Source: JACVRU01 sp040905885
Lineage (GTDB): Bacteria > Actinomycetota > Thermoleophilia > Gaiellales > Gaiellaceae
Reading direction: 5' to 3'
Assembly (NCBI GenBank): GCA_040905885.1
Contig: JBBDQR010000023.1
Coordinates: 1 to 10,877 of the forward strand
Length of the DNA: 10,877 bases
Shown: positions 1 to 6,696 of the stretch, piece after piece
Layout: every line of letters begins with the position of its first letter
Numbering within the stretch: position 1 is the stretch's first letter
Made by a program: the position numbers and the translations under genes
Notes under the pieces: model-generated
Told to the model about the DNA's origin: nothing
The model's database searches: none
Seen by the model: only the letters and a program-made list of their open reading frames with translations

Positions 1-50
1 TGGAACCCAGATGAGCCGCACCCGTCGGCACATCTCGGAGGCTGTCCACC

Positions 51-839
51 CTAGACCGCGATCTCGAACTCGCGCAGCACGTCGTTCAGGCTCGTCTTCA
101 GGTCGGTCGAGGCGCTGCGCTGGCCGACGATCAGCGCGCACGAGAGCTGGTACGTCCCCGAAGCGAACTCCTTCGCACGGGCGCCGGGCAGAACGACCGC
201 CCCGGGCGGCACCTCGCCGCGGTACTCGACCGGCTTCGGGCCCGTCACGTCGATCACCGGCACGGAGGCGGAGAGGACGACGTGCGGGCCGATCACCGCC
301 CGCTCGCCCACGACCACGCCCTCGACGACCACTGCGCGTGAGCCGATGAAGGCGCCGTCCTCGACGATCACCGGCCGCGCCTGCGGCGGCTCCAGCACGC
401 CGCCGATCCCCACGCCGCCGGCGAGATGGACGTCGGCGCCGATCTGCGCGCACGAGCCGACCGTCGCCCAGGTGTCGACCATCGTCCGCGGCCCGACCCA
501 GGCGCCGATGTTGACGTAGCTCGGCATCAGCACGACCCCCTCGGCGAGGTAGGAGCCGTAGCGCGCGACCGCAGGCGGGACGATCCGGACTCCGTCCTCC
601 GGGCGCACGCGCTTCAGCGGCACCTTGTCCATGTACGTGTAGGGGCCGAGCTCGATCGGCTCGACCTTGCGTACGCGGAAGTACTCGAGGATCGCCTCCT
701 TCGCCTCGGTGTCGACCACCCAGGCGCCGTCGCGCTTCTCGGCCACGCGACGCTCGCCGCGGTCGAGCGCGTCGATGATCGCCTCCACGTCCATGTCTTT
801 GGGGCCCCCAGGAAATGCGCCAGCATTTTCTGGGGTCAC
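51..839 (-). CDS. dapD: 2,3,4,5-tetrahydropyridine-2,6-dicarboxylate N-succinyltransferase (DapD)
   Basis: Transfers succinyl from succinyl-CoA to tetrahydrodipicolinate in the succinylase route to meso-DAP and lysine; cytosolic, trimeric in the known family. The 262-residue product shows the family core: VPP (87-89), MPSYVNIGAWVG (105-116), MVDTWATVGSCAQIG (120-134, D122 probably matching the E. coli catalytic Asp), GGVGIGGVLEP (141-151) and VVEGVVVG, all in a left-handed beta-helix of hexapeptide repeats. It resembles the E. coli-type enzyme closely but lacks about 30 N-terminal residues of that protein. I chose the GTG start at 839 because a perfect AGGAGG lies 7 nt upstream inside dapC and the GTG shares one base with the dapC stop (TAGTG). 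The first 15 residues (MTPENAGAFPGGPKD) are then mostly encoded by a hairpin repeat and have no family counterpart. The alternative ATG at 794 gives 247 residues but has a poor ribosome site. Function is secure; start less so. Confidence 0.95.
   Translation of the reverse strand: MTPENAGAFPGGPKDMDVEAIIDALDRGERRVAEKRDGAWVVDTEAKEAILEYFRVRKVEPIELGPYTYMDKVPLKRVRPEDGVRIVPPAVARYGSYLAEGVVLMPSYVNIGAWVGPRTMVDTWATVGSCAQIGADVHLAGGVGIGGVLEPPQARPVIVEDGAFIGSRAVVVEGVVVGERAVIGPHVVLSASVPVIDVTGPKPVEYRGEVPPGAVVLPGARAKEFASGTYQLSCALIVGQRSASTDLKTSLNDVLREFEIAV
806..835. repeat. 30-nt near-perfect palindrome/hairpin at the dapC-dapD junction
   Basis: Seen directly: arms 806-818 and 823-835 (CCCCAGGAAATGC / GCATTTTCTGGGG on the plus strand) pair over 13 positions with one G-T wobble around a GCCA tetraloop. 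It starts 2 bp from the proposed dapD GTG and, read in the dapD frame, encodes roughly PENAGAFPG. The AT-rich centre (AAATGC/GCATTTT) differs from the surrounding very GC-rich coding DNA. It may be an inserted dispersed palindromic element, an RNA structure tuning dapD translation, or both. Only one copy is present in this window. Confidence 0.75.
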
Positions 840-1975
840 TAGAGGACCTCCTCGAGGATCGCCGCCGCCCGCTCGCAGTCTTCCACGCTCGGCACGAGCG
901 CGAAGCGGACGTAGCCCTCGCCGGCGGCGCCGAGATAGGCGCCGGGCGCGACGACGACGCCGTGCTCGAGCAGGCGGCCGGCGAACGACTCGGACGTCTC
1001 GCCGGCGGGGACGGCCACCCAGAGGTACATCGTCGCCGCGCTGCCCGCGATTCGCACGCCCTTCCGCTCCAGCGCGCCTGCGACGAGCTCCCGCTTCCGG
1101 CGGTACCGCTCTCGCGTCTCCTCGACATGCGCCTCGTCGCCCCAGGCCGCGATCGACGCCAGCTGGACGAACTCCTGCGGGGCGGTGCCGACGGTCGGCC
1201 GGAAGGCGCGCAGCGCCGCGATCAGCTCCGGGTCGCCCGCGGCGAAGCCCGACCGGTAACCGGTCATCGAGGAGCGCTTGCTCAGCGTGTTGAAGACGAG
1301 CACGTTCGTCCGGTCGGCGAGCTGGAGCGCGGAGGGGGGAGGGGACTCGAACCAGAGCTCGCTGTAGGCCTCGTCGGAGGCGAGCAGGAACCCGTGCCGG
1401 CGCGCGAGCTCGCCGAGCCGCCCGTAGAACTCGAGCGTCGCCACGGCGGCGGTGGGGTTGTTCGGGTAGTTGACCCAGAAGACGGCGAGGCGGTCCCAGA
1501 AGTCGACCGCGTCGAGGTCCGGCAGGAACTCGTTCTCCTCCAGGAGCGGCACGGTCACGACTTCGCCGCCGGCGAACAGCGCTCCCCGCTCGTAGACCGG
1601 GTACCCCGGATCGGGGACGGCGATCAGGCGCCGGTCGCCGACGACGACCTGCGCCAGGCCGAAGATCGCCTCCTTGCTGCCGAGCGTCGGGATGATCTCC
1701 GTCTCGGGGTCGAGCGCGGCGTCGAAGCGCCTGCGCGCCCAGCCGGCGATCGCCTCGCGCAGCTCGGGCAGCCCCTGCGCGAGCGGGTAACGGGACGAGT
1801 CGCCGAGCGCGGCCGCAAGCGCGTCCCGGACGAGCCGCGGGGTGGGCTCGCGCGGGTCGCCGACGCCGAAGTCGATGATCTCGATCCCCCGCGCGACGGC
1901 GGCGCGCTTCGCCTCCTCCAGGCGGACGAACGGGTAGGCCGCGAGCGACGAGAGCAGGGGGGAGAGCGGCGCCAT
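839..1975 (-). CDS. dapC: N-succinyldiaminopimelate aminotransferase (DapC), class I/II PLP aminotransferase
   Basis: A 378-residue fold-type I aminotransferase expected to convert N-succinyl-2-amino-6-ketopimelate to N-succinyl-LL-DAP with glutamate as donor. Visible family marks are an N-terminal FGVGDPREPTP segment (about 36-46), NYPNNPTA (169-176), SDEAYSELWF with D201 and Y204 contacting the PLP ring, and SKRSSMTGYRSG with K233 as the Schiff-base lysine. Length is normal for the family. The ATG at 1975 overlaps the stop of the upstream dapE remnant (TGATG), and the TAG at the other end overlaps dapD's GTG, so all three are one transcription unit. The sequence alone cannot exclude another amino-acid aminotransferase specificity; the direct dapD neighbour is the main argument for DapC. 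Confidence 0.88.
   Translation of the reverse strand: MAPLSPLLSSLAAYPFVRLEEAKRAAVARGIEIIDFGVGDPREPTPRLVRDALAAALGDSSRYPLAQGLPELREAIAGWARRRFDAALDPETEIIPTLGSKEAIFGLAQVVVGDRRLIAVPDPGYPVYERGALFAGGEVVTVPLLEENEFLPDLDAVDFWDRLAVFWVNYPNNPTAAVATLEFYGRLGELARRHGFLLASDEAYSELWFESPPPSALQLADRTNVLVFNTLSKRSSMTGYRSGFAAGDPELIAALRAFRPTVGTAPQEFVQLASIAAWGDEAHVEETRERYRRKRELVAGALERKGVRIAGSAATMYLWVAVPAGETSESFAGRLLEHGVVVAPGAYLGAAGEGYVRFALVPSVEDCERAAAILEEVL
847..852 (-). promoter_or_regulatory. Ribosome binding site deciding the dapD start
   Basis: AGGAGG on the minus strand, inside the last codons of dapC (Glu-Glu-Val-Leu), separated by 7 nt from the GTG at 839. This is a full anti-16S match at ideal spacing, and it favours the GTG over the in-frame ATG at 794. 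It implies coupling of dapD translation to dapC. Confidence 0.7.
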
Positions 1976-2328
1976 CAGGCGCTGACGAACCGGCGAAGGG
2001 TCTCGAAGGCCGAGACGAGGGCCGCGATCTCGATCTGCTCGTCCCGCTTGTGGGCGTACCGCGTCGCGCCGGGGCCGAAGTTGACGGCGTCGATGCCGCG
2101 GCTGTTGAACTCGGCGACGGGCGTCCACGCCGTGGGGCTCACGACCTCGACGAACTCGAGGCCAGACAGCTCGACACGGCGCGGCTCGTAGCGCCGGTGG
2201 ACGAGCTCGAAGGGCGGCGGGACGAGCCCCGCCGCGTGCTCGACGATCGGGCTCTCCTCGCGGCTGACCGACGGGATGTCGACCAGCTCCAAGGTGCGCC
2301 GTGCTAACCGCTCGGCCAGGGCGTCCAT
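1975..2328 (-). pseudogene. dapE: Internally deleted succinyl-diaminopimelate desuccinylase (dapE remnant)
   Basis: The open frame encodes 117 residues. Its first ~45 residues (MDALAERL...VDIPSVSREESPI...) match the N-terminus of M20-family DapE desuccinylases. From about residue 46 it continues as the extreme C-terminus of the same family (AWTPVAEF, GIDAVNFGPG, YAHKRDEQIE). Family members are about 350-380 residues, so some 230-260 central residues are absent: the HxD and Asp/Glu-Glu metal ligands, the catalytic Glu and the dimerisation domain. The frame is preserved across the junction, which lies near 2190. A protein like this cannot hydrolyse succinyl-DAP. It either decayed after a functional dapE arose elsewhere, or the assembly collapsed this locus. 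The ATG at 2328 sits 8 nt after a TACGAT box; the stop overlaps dapC's start. Confidence 0.75.
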
Positions 2329-2356
2329 TGGAGCCGATCGTATCGGCGGGCATAAT
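2328..2356 (+). promoter_or_regulatory. Putative sigma-70-type promoter of hflX, leaderless
   Basis: A TTGGAG hexamer (2328-2333), a 17-nt spacer and CATAAT (2351-2356, five of six matches to TATAAT) form a well-spaced promoter. The distance from the -10 end to the hflX GTG at 2363 is 6 nt, so transcription would start on the start codon itself. No Shine-Dalgarno sequence precedes that GTG, consistent with a leaderless mRNA. The -35 hexamer overlaps the dapE' ATG on the other strand. Confidence 0.55.
2337..2342 (-). promoter_or_regulatory. Putative -10 box (TACGAT) for dapE'-dapC-dapD
   Basis: TACGAT on the minus strand fits the actinobacterial TANNNT -10 pattern and ends 8 nt before the dapE' ATG. 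This would put the transcript start at or next to the start codon. No clear -35 is visible. The box lies inside the 34-bp divergent spacer shared with hflX. Inferred from sequence only. Confidence 0.4.
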
Positions 2357-2362
2357 CCACCC

Positions 2363-3670
2363 GTGACCCATCGCCAGCCCGATCCCGCTCCCGGCGCGGA
2401 GCCGGAGCGAGGATTCGTCGTCGCGGTCCTCCGGCAGGGAGACGACGGCCCCGAGGAGCTGGCGGAGCTGACCGAGCTCGCCCGGACCGCGGGCGTCGAG
2501 CCCGTTGCCGAGCTCGTCCAGCAGCGGACGCAGCCCGATCCGCGCACCTACGTCGGCAAGGGGAAGCTGGCGGAGCTGAAGGACGCCTACGCGGCCTCGG
2601 ACGCAGACGTGCTGATCGTGGACGGCGAGCTGTCGCCCAGCCAGCAACGGACGCTCGAGGACGGGCTCCAGGCGCGGGTCGTCGACCGCACCCAGCTGAT
2701 CCTCGACATCTTCGCCCAGCACGCGCGCAGCGCCGAGGGGAAGCTCCAGGTCGAGCTGGCCCAGCTCGAGTACAACCTGCCGCGGATGCGGGGCATGTGG
2801 CAGCACCTCGAGCGCCTCGGCGGCGGCGTCGGCACTCGCGGCCCCGGCGAGTCGCAGCTCGAGACCGACCGGCGGCTGGCCCGCCGGCGCGTCGGCCTGC
2901 TCCGCGGGCGGCTGGGAGAGCTCCGCGGGCAGCGCGAGACGCGGCGGAAGGAGCGGCGCCGGAGCGCCGTCCCCACGGTCGCGCTGGCCGGCTACACGAA
3001 CGTGGGCAAGTCGACGCTGCTCAACGCGCTCACGGGCGCCGAGGTGTCCGTCCACAACCGCCTCTTCGAGACGCTTGACCCGACCACGCGCGGCTTCGAG
3101 CAGGAGGGCCGGCGCTATCTCGTCACCGACACGGTCGGCTTCATCCGGCGGCTGCCGCACGAGCTCGTCGAGGGCTTCGCCGCGACGCTCGAGGAGACCC
3201 TCGTGGCCGACCTCGTCCTCCACGTCGCCGACGCCTCGGCGCCGGAGGAGCGGCTCGAGCAGATGATCGACGCGGTCGAGGACGTCCTCCACGAGATCGG
3301 CGCCGACGCGGTCCCGAGGCAGCTCGTCCTGAACAAGATCGACGCCGTCGACGCGCTCGGCCGACGGCGGCTCCGGAACGCGTTCCCGAGCGCGATCCTC
3401 GTCTCGGCGGCGACGGGCGAGGGGCTCGACGAGCTGCGGGCCCGCATCGCCGATCACTTCGCCGAGCGGTTCGAGCCGGTGCGGCTGCTCGTGCCCTACG
3501 AGGAGGGGGAGAAGCTCTCCCAGCTCTACGCGCTCGGCGCTCCGATCGAGGAGCGGCGCGACCTCCCAGAGGGCGTGCTCGTCGTCGCCCGCCTCCCGCG
3601 CGCCGAGATCCGGCGCTTCGCTCCCTACCTCGTCGCCGAGGCGGGCAGCGAGGCCGCGCCCGCACGTTGA
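2363..3670 (+). CDS. hflX: Ribosome-splitting GTPase HflX
   Basis: HflX is a translational GTPase that binds the 50S/70S ribosome and rescues stalled ribosomes after stress. The 435-residue product has the N-terminal HflX domain with YVGKGKL, the glycine-rich GGGVGTRGPGESQLE segment in its helical linker, and a G domain with G1 GYTNVGKST (210-218), G3 DTVGFIRRLP (from 256), G4 NKID (324-327) and G5 SAATGEG (from 348). Length is typical. I place the start at GTG 2363: the coding match begins just downstream and a well-placed CATAAT box lies 6 nt before it; an ATG at 2276 would run through the divergent dapE' gene. It is the first gene of the hflX-dut-nudix run, overlapping dut by 4 nt. Confidence 0.95.
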   Translation: MTHRQPDPAPGAEPERGFVVAVLRQGDDGPEELAELTELARTAGVEPVAELVQQRTQPDPRTYVGKGKLAELKDAYAASDADVLIVDGELSPSQQRTLEDGLQARVVDRTQLILDIFAQHARSAEGKLQVELAQLEYNLPRMRGMWQHLERLGGGVGTRGPGESQLETDRRLARRRVGLLRGRLGELRGQRETRRKERRRSAVPTVALAGYTNVGKSTLLNALTGAEVSVHNRLFETLDPTTRGFEQEGRRYLVTDTVGFIRRLPHELVEGFAATLEETLVADLVLHVADASAPEERLEQMIDAVEDVLHEIGADAVPRQLVLNKIDAVDALGRRRLRNAFPSAILVSAATGEGLDELRARIADHFAERFEPVRLLVPYEEGEKLSQLYALGAPIEERRDLPEGVLVVARLPRAEIRRFAPYLVAEAGSEAAPAR

Positions 3671-4098
3671 CGAGCCTGCCCGTGCGCAGGCTGCGGCCGG
3701 AGGCGGTGCTGCCGAGCCGGGCCTACGACGGCGATGCCGGGCTCGACCTCTCCGCCGCCGACGCCGTCGTGCTCGGCCCGGGGGAGCGGGCCGTGATCGG
3801 GACGGGGCTCGCTGTCGCCGTCCCCGAGGGCCACGCGGCCTTCGTGCAGCCCCGGTCGGGGCTCGCGGCGCGCCACGGGATCACGATCGTGAACGCGCCC
3901 GGGCTCGTGGACTCCGGCTACCGAGGCGAGGTGAAGGTCGTGCTCCTCAACACCGGCGACGAGCCGTTCGCGGTCGAGCCGGGGATGCGGATCGCGCAGC
4001 TGGTGGTGCTCCCGGTCGTCCCCGCGGAGCCGGTCGAGGTGGACGAGCTTCCCGGCAGCGAGCGCGGGGAGCGCGGCCACGGCTCCTCCGGGAGCTGA
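3667..4098 (+). CDS. dut: Deoxyuridine 5'-triphosphate nucleotidohydrolase (dUTPase)
   Basis: Hydrolyses dUTP to dUMP and pyrophosphate, keeping uracil out of DNA and feeding dTMP synthesis. The 143-residue protein has all five trimeric dUTPase motifs: I DAGLDLSA (23-30), II PRSGLAARHGI (62-72), III VDSGYRGEVKVVLLN (81-95, D82 probably the catalytic base), IV RIAQLVV (108-114) and V RGHGSSG (136-142). Motif V carries His where most families have Phe, the form I know from mycobacterial dUTPase. The start is TTG at 3667, overlapping the hflX stop by four bases (TTGA), the only start that places motif I at the usual distance. The stop shares one base with the nudix ATG. Translational coupling to hflX is likely. 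Confidence 0.94.
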   Translation: MTSLPVRRLRPEAVLPSRAYDGDAGLDLSAADAVVLGPGERAVIGTGLAVAVPEGHAAFVQPRSGLAARHGITIVNAPGLVDSGYRGEVKVVLLNTGDEPFAVEPGMRIAQLVVLPVVPAEPVEVDELPGSERGERGHGSSGS

Positions 4099-4565
4099 TG
4101 ACCGAGCCGCGGATCAGGGTCTCGGCGATCCTGCGCTGGCGCGGGCGCGTGCTCCTGATCCGGCACGAGAAGAGCGCGCAGGAGGTCTGGCTGCTGCCGG
4201 GCGGGGGCGTGCACCTGGGGGAGAGCCTGACGCGGGCGCTCCAGCGCGAGCTCGTGGAGGAGCTCGGGCTGTTCGCGCAGGGCGACGAGCTACCGGTCGA
4301 GGGCCCGGTCGCGCTCGTCGACTCGATCGCTCCCCGGCGGAAGCTCGTGCCCGAGAAGCACGTCGTCCACGTCATCTTCGCCGGCCAGCTGCCGGAGAGC
4401 TCCCTCGAGGCGGTGGCGTCGCGGGACGCCGCCGTTCGCGGCCACCGGCTGTTCGAGATGGACGAGCTGGACGGGATCGTCCTGCATCCGCCGATCAAGC
4501 GGTTCCTCCAGCGCTGGCGGCCGGGCGACCCGACGGTCTACCTCGGCGCCCTCTGGGCCCCCTAG
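4098..4565 (+). CDS. NUDIX hydrolase
   Basis: A 155-residue NUDIX protein that hydrolyses a nucleoside-diphosphate-linked substrate; the exact substrate cannot be told from sequence. The complete Nudix box GX5EX7REUXEEXGU runs from G36 to L58 (E42, R50-E51, E54-E55, G57), preceded by the beta-strand WLLPGGG (31-37). The tail is short, ending PTVYLGALWAP. Its ATG overlaps the dut stop (TGATG), so it is the third gene of the hflX transcription unit. Next to dUTPase, cleaning of non-canonical or oxidised nucleotides is a reasonable guess but only an inference. The stop codon TAG at 4563-4565 overlaps the stop of the convergent gatD by two bases. Confidence 0.9.
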   Translation: MTEPRIRVSAILRWRGRVLLIRHEKSAQEVWLLPGGGVHLGESLTRALQRELVEELGLFAQGDELPVEGPVALVDSIAPRRKLVPEKHVVHVIFAGQLPESSLEAVASRDAAVRGHRLFEMDELDGIVLHPPIKRFLQRWRPGDPTVYLGALWAP

Positions 4566-5311
4566 AACCGCCCGCCGCGCTGGCGGGCCCTGGCGGCGGC
4601 GAGCTCGTGGGCGCGCCGCTCGAGCTCGTCGGGCAGGGGCTCCAGCTCGGGCGGCTCCCCGAGCCGGTGCGCGAGCGCCCGGGCGAGGATCCAGTCGGCG
4701 AACCACGGATTGCGCGGGAGCAGCGGCCCGTGCAGGTAGGTGCCGACTGCGCGACCGACGCGGCAGCCCTCGAAGCCGGAACGGCCGTCGTTGCCGAACC
4801 CATGCACGACCCGGCCGAGCGGCTCGGCTCCCTCGTCCAGGAGGGTGCGGCCGGCGTGGTTCTCGAAGCCCGCGAGCGTGCGCGTAACGCCGGGCTCCAG
4901 CTCGCACTCGAGCAGGACGTCCCCGATCATGCGCCGCTCGCCGGCGACCGTCTCGAGCGGGAAGATGCCCGCCCCCGGCAGGTCGGCGCCCGTCCGGTCG
5001 CGGTAGAAGCGGCCGAGCAGCTGGTAGCCGCCGCACACCGCGAGCAGCGCGGCGCCCCCGTCGAGGGCCGCCGTCATTTCGTCCGCGCGGGCGGCGAGAT
5101 CGGGCGCGACGAGGGCCTGCTCGCGGTCCTGCCCTCCGCCGACGTAGAGCAGGTCGTGCTCTCCGGGGAAGAGCGGGTCGCGGAGGCTCACGGGACGGAC
5201 GTCGAGCTCGTGGCCGCGCCGGGCGGCGCGCCACGAGAGCACGGCCATGTTGCCGCGGTCGGCGTAGATGTTGAGGTAGTCGGGATAGAGGTGGCCGACG
5301 ACGATCTTCAT
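4562..5311 (-). CDS. gatD: Lipid II isoglutaminyl synthase, glutamine amidotransferase subunit GatD
   Basis: GatD releases ammonia from glutamine and passes it to MurT, which amidates the alpha-carboxyl of D-Glu in the lipid II stem peptide. The 249-residue protein is a CobB/CobQ-like class I amidotransferase: HLYPDYLNIYADRGN at the N-terminus, YVGGGQDREQ (56-65), the nucleophile loop LLAVCGGYQLLG with C93, and GTYLHGPLLPRNP with H194. These match the spacing of the known S. aureus catalytic Cys94/His189 pair. The ATG at 5311 is preceded by AGGAGG at 4 nt and overlaps the murT stop by four bases (ATGA), giving strict co-translation of the two subunits. Its stop shares the CTAG with the convergent nudix gene. 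Confidence 0.95.
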   Translation of the reverse strand: MKIVVGHLYPDYLNIYADRGNMAVLSWRAARRGHELDVRPVSLRDPLFPGEHDLLYVGGGQDREQALVAPDLAARADEMTAALDGGAALLAVCGGYQLLGRFYRDRTGADLPGAGIFPLETVAGERRMIGDVLLECELEPGVTRTLAGFENHAGRTLLDEGAEPLGRVVHGFGNDGRSGFEGCRVGRAVGTYLHGPLLPRNPWFADWILARALAHRLGEPPELEPLPDELERRAHELAAARARQRGGRF

Positions 5312-6684
5312 GCCGCCTCCTCCCAGTACGGCCGCACGTAGCCGCGCTCGCTGACGATCTTCCGGAGCGCGAGCATCGCCGTGTAGGTGGGGAGGACGAC
5401 CAGCTCGCCGCCCTCGGGCGTCAGCTCGAGCCCGCGGTCGAGGGCGCGGCCGAGCTCGGGGACGACCTCGACGGCCTCGCCGGCCATGCCCGCGTACGTG
5501 AAGCGCAGCGCCAGCTCCGGCGCCCGGTCGCCCGAGGCGACGAGCCGGTCGAGGCCGTCGATCAGCGGCTCGAAGTCGACGTCCCAGATCCAGGAGACGT
5601 CCTGGCCGTCGGCGATCGCGTCGTTGAGGGCGACGACCGCGACGCGGGGTGGACCGGCGGCGACGAGCGTCCGCACCGCCTCGTTCGCGCCGGCGGGATT
5701 CTTGATCAGCAGGACGAGGAGGCCCTTGCCGCCGACGGCGATCCGCTCCGCCCGCCCGAAGGCGGCGCTGAAGCGGCCGAGGCCCGCGACGATCTCGTCC
5801 GCGGAGGCGCCGAGCTCGCGGGCGAGCGCGGCGGCGGCGACCGCGTTGTAGACGTTGTACAGCCCGGGCAGCCCGAGCTCCACGCGGCGGCTCTCGGCGC
5901 CGAGTGCGAGCTCGCACGTCGCCCGCTCGAGCCCCTCGAGCACAATCGAGCGCGCGACCACGTCGAGCGGAGGCCGGGCGTGCCCGCAGCGCGGGCAGCG
6001 GTAGTCGCCGAGGTGCCCGACGTAGGCGGCCGCGTACTCGTACGGCGTCCCGCAGCGCACGCAGTACTTCGAGTCGGCGGCGTGCTGGAGCGCCGGCCGC
6101 GCCTGCGCCGGGTCGTCTAGCCCGAAGGTGACGGCGCGGGCGGCGGTGGCGGCGAGCTCGCCCACGACTGGATCGTCCCCGTTCACGACGGCGGTCGTCT
6201 GCGGCCCGAGGACGCGCACGACGTCGCGCCAGCGGCCGGCCACGAGCTCGAGCTCCCCGTAGCGGTCGAGCTGATCGCGGAAGAGGTTGCCCAGGCAAAG
6301 GACGCGCGGCCGCACGCGGCGCGCGACCTCCGGCAGCGCGCCCTCGTCGACCTCGAACAGCCCGAGCTCGGCGCCGCGCGAGTCGAGCAGGGTGGAGGCG
6401 ACGCCGCTGATCAGGTTCGCACCCGAGCGGTTGTGGGCGAGCCGCAGCCTGGGGCGGAGGATCTCCGCCGTCATCGCTGCCGTGGTCGTCTTGCCGTTGG
6501 TGGCGGAGATGATCGCCGTGCCGAGCGGCAGGCGCGCCGCGAGCCTGTCGATCGCGCCCGGATCGAGCTTGGAGAGCAGCTTCCCCGGGATGGTCGTGCC
6601 GCCGCCCGTGCCGGCCAGCCGCGAGAGCCCGGCGGTGGCCCGCGCGGCCGCGATCTCGAGCGAGAGGGGGATGCCGAGGCGCAT
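5308..6684 (-). CDS. murT: Lipid II isoglutaminyl synthase, Mur-ligase subunit MurT
   Basis: MurT activates the D-Glu alpha-carboxylate of lipid II with ATP so that GatD-derived ammonia can form D-isoglutamine; the pair acts at the cytoplasmic membrane face. The 458-residue protein shows the Mur-ligase ATP loop SATNGKTTT (60-68, K65), a central domain with NGDDP, and the MurT-specific Cys4 zinc ribbon CVRC (208-211) and CPRC (230-233). The C-terminal DUF1727 region contains NDAIADGQDVSWIWD around 356-368, whose aspartates in known structures complete the GatD active site. Length is close to the S. aureus protein. The ATG at 6684 has GGAGG directly abutting it, too close to work as a ribosome site, and TACGCT 6 nt upstream, so a leaderless start is likely. 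It overlaps gatD by 4 nt. Confidence 0.95.
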   Translation of the reverse strand: MRLGIPLSLEIAAARATAGLSRLAGTGGGTTIPGKLLSKLDPGAIDRLAARLPLGTAIISATNGKTTTAAMTAEILRPRLRLAHNRSGANLISGVASTLLDSRGAELGLFEVDEGALPEVARRVRPRVLCLGNLFRDQLDRYGELELVAGRWRDVVRVLGPQTTAVVNGDDPVVGELAATAARAVTFGLDDPAQARPALQHAADSKYCVRCGTPYEYAAAYVGHLGDYRCPRCGHARPPLDVVARSIVLEGLERATCELALGAESRRVELGLPGLYNVYNAVAAAALARELGASADEIVAGLGRFSAAFGRAERIAVGGKGLLVLLIKNPAGANEAVRTLVAAGPPRVAVVALNDAIADGQDVSWIWDVDFEPLIDGLDRLVASGDRAPELALRFTYAGMAGEAVEVVPELGRALDRGLELTPEGGELVVLPTYTAMLALRKIVSERGYVRPYWEEAA

Positions 6685-6690
6685 CCTCCG

Positions 6691-6696
6691 AGCGTA
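6691..6696 (-). promoter_or_regulatory. Putative -10 box (TACGCT) of murT-gatD
   Basis: TACGCT on the minus strand fits TANNNT and ends 6 nt before the murT ATG, predicting a transcript that begins at the start codon. No convincing -35 is seen; its expected place is taken up by the palindrome pair at 6695-6737, whose proximal copy touches the first two bases of this box. Confidence 0.4.

Noticed and set aside
1..54. Open plus-strand frame ending in TAG at 52-54, sharing CTAG with the dapD stop, which could be the tail of a convergent gene
   Set aside because: Only 17 codons are visible and third-position GC is about 59%, well below the clear genes here; no recognisable C-terminal motif. It would fit the CTAG pattern but cannot be supported.
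839..3457. Very long minus-strand open frame extending dapC upstream to 872 residues
   Set aside because: The extension upstream of 1975 is antisense to hflX and out of frame with dapE'; it is low-complexity Arg/Glu/Leu-rich translation typical of GC-rich antisense DNA. Only the 378-residue dapC part is real.
4082..4095. Small hairpin GCTCC-TCCG-GGAGC just before the nudix ATG that could hide its ribosome site
   Set aside because: Only 5 bp, and the bases are constrained by dut motif V codons; not distinguishable from chance.
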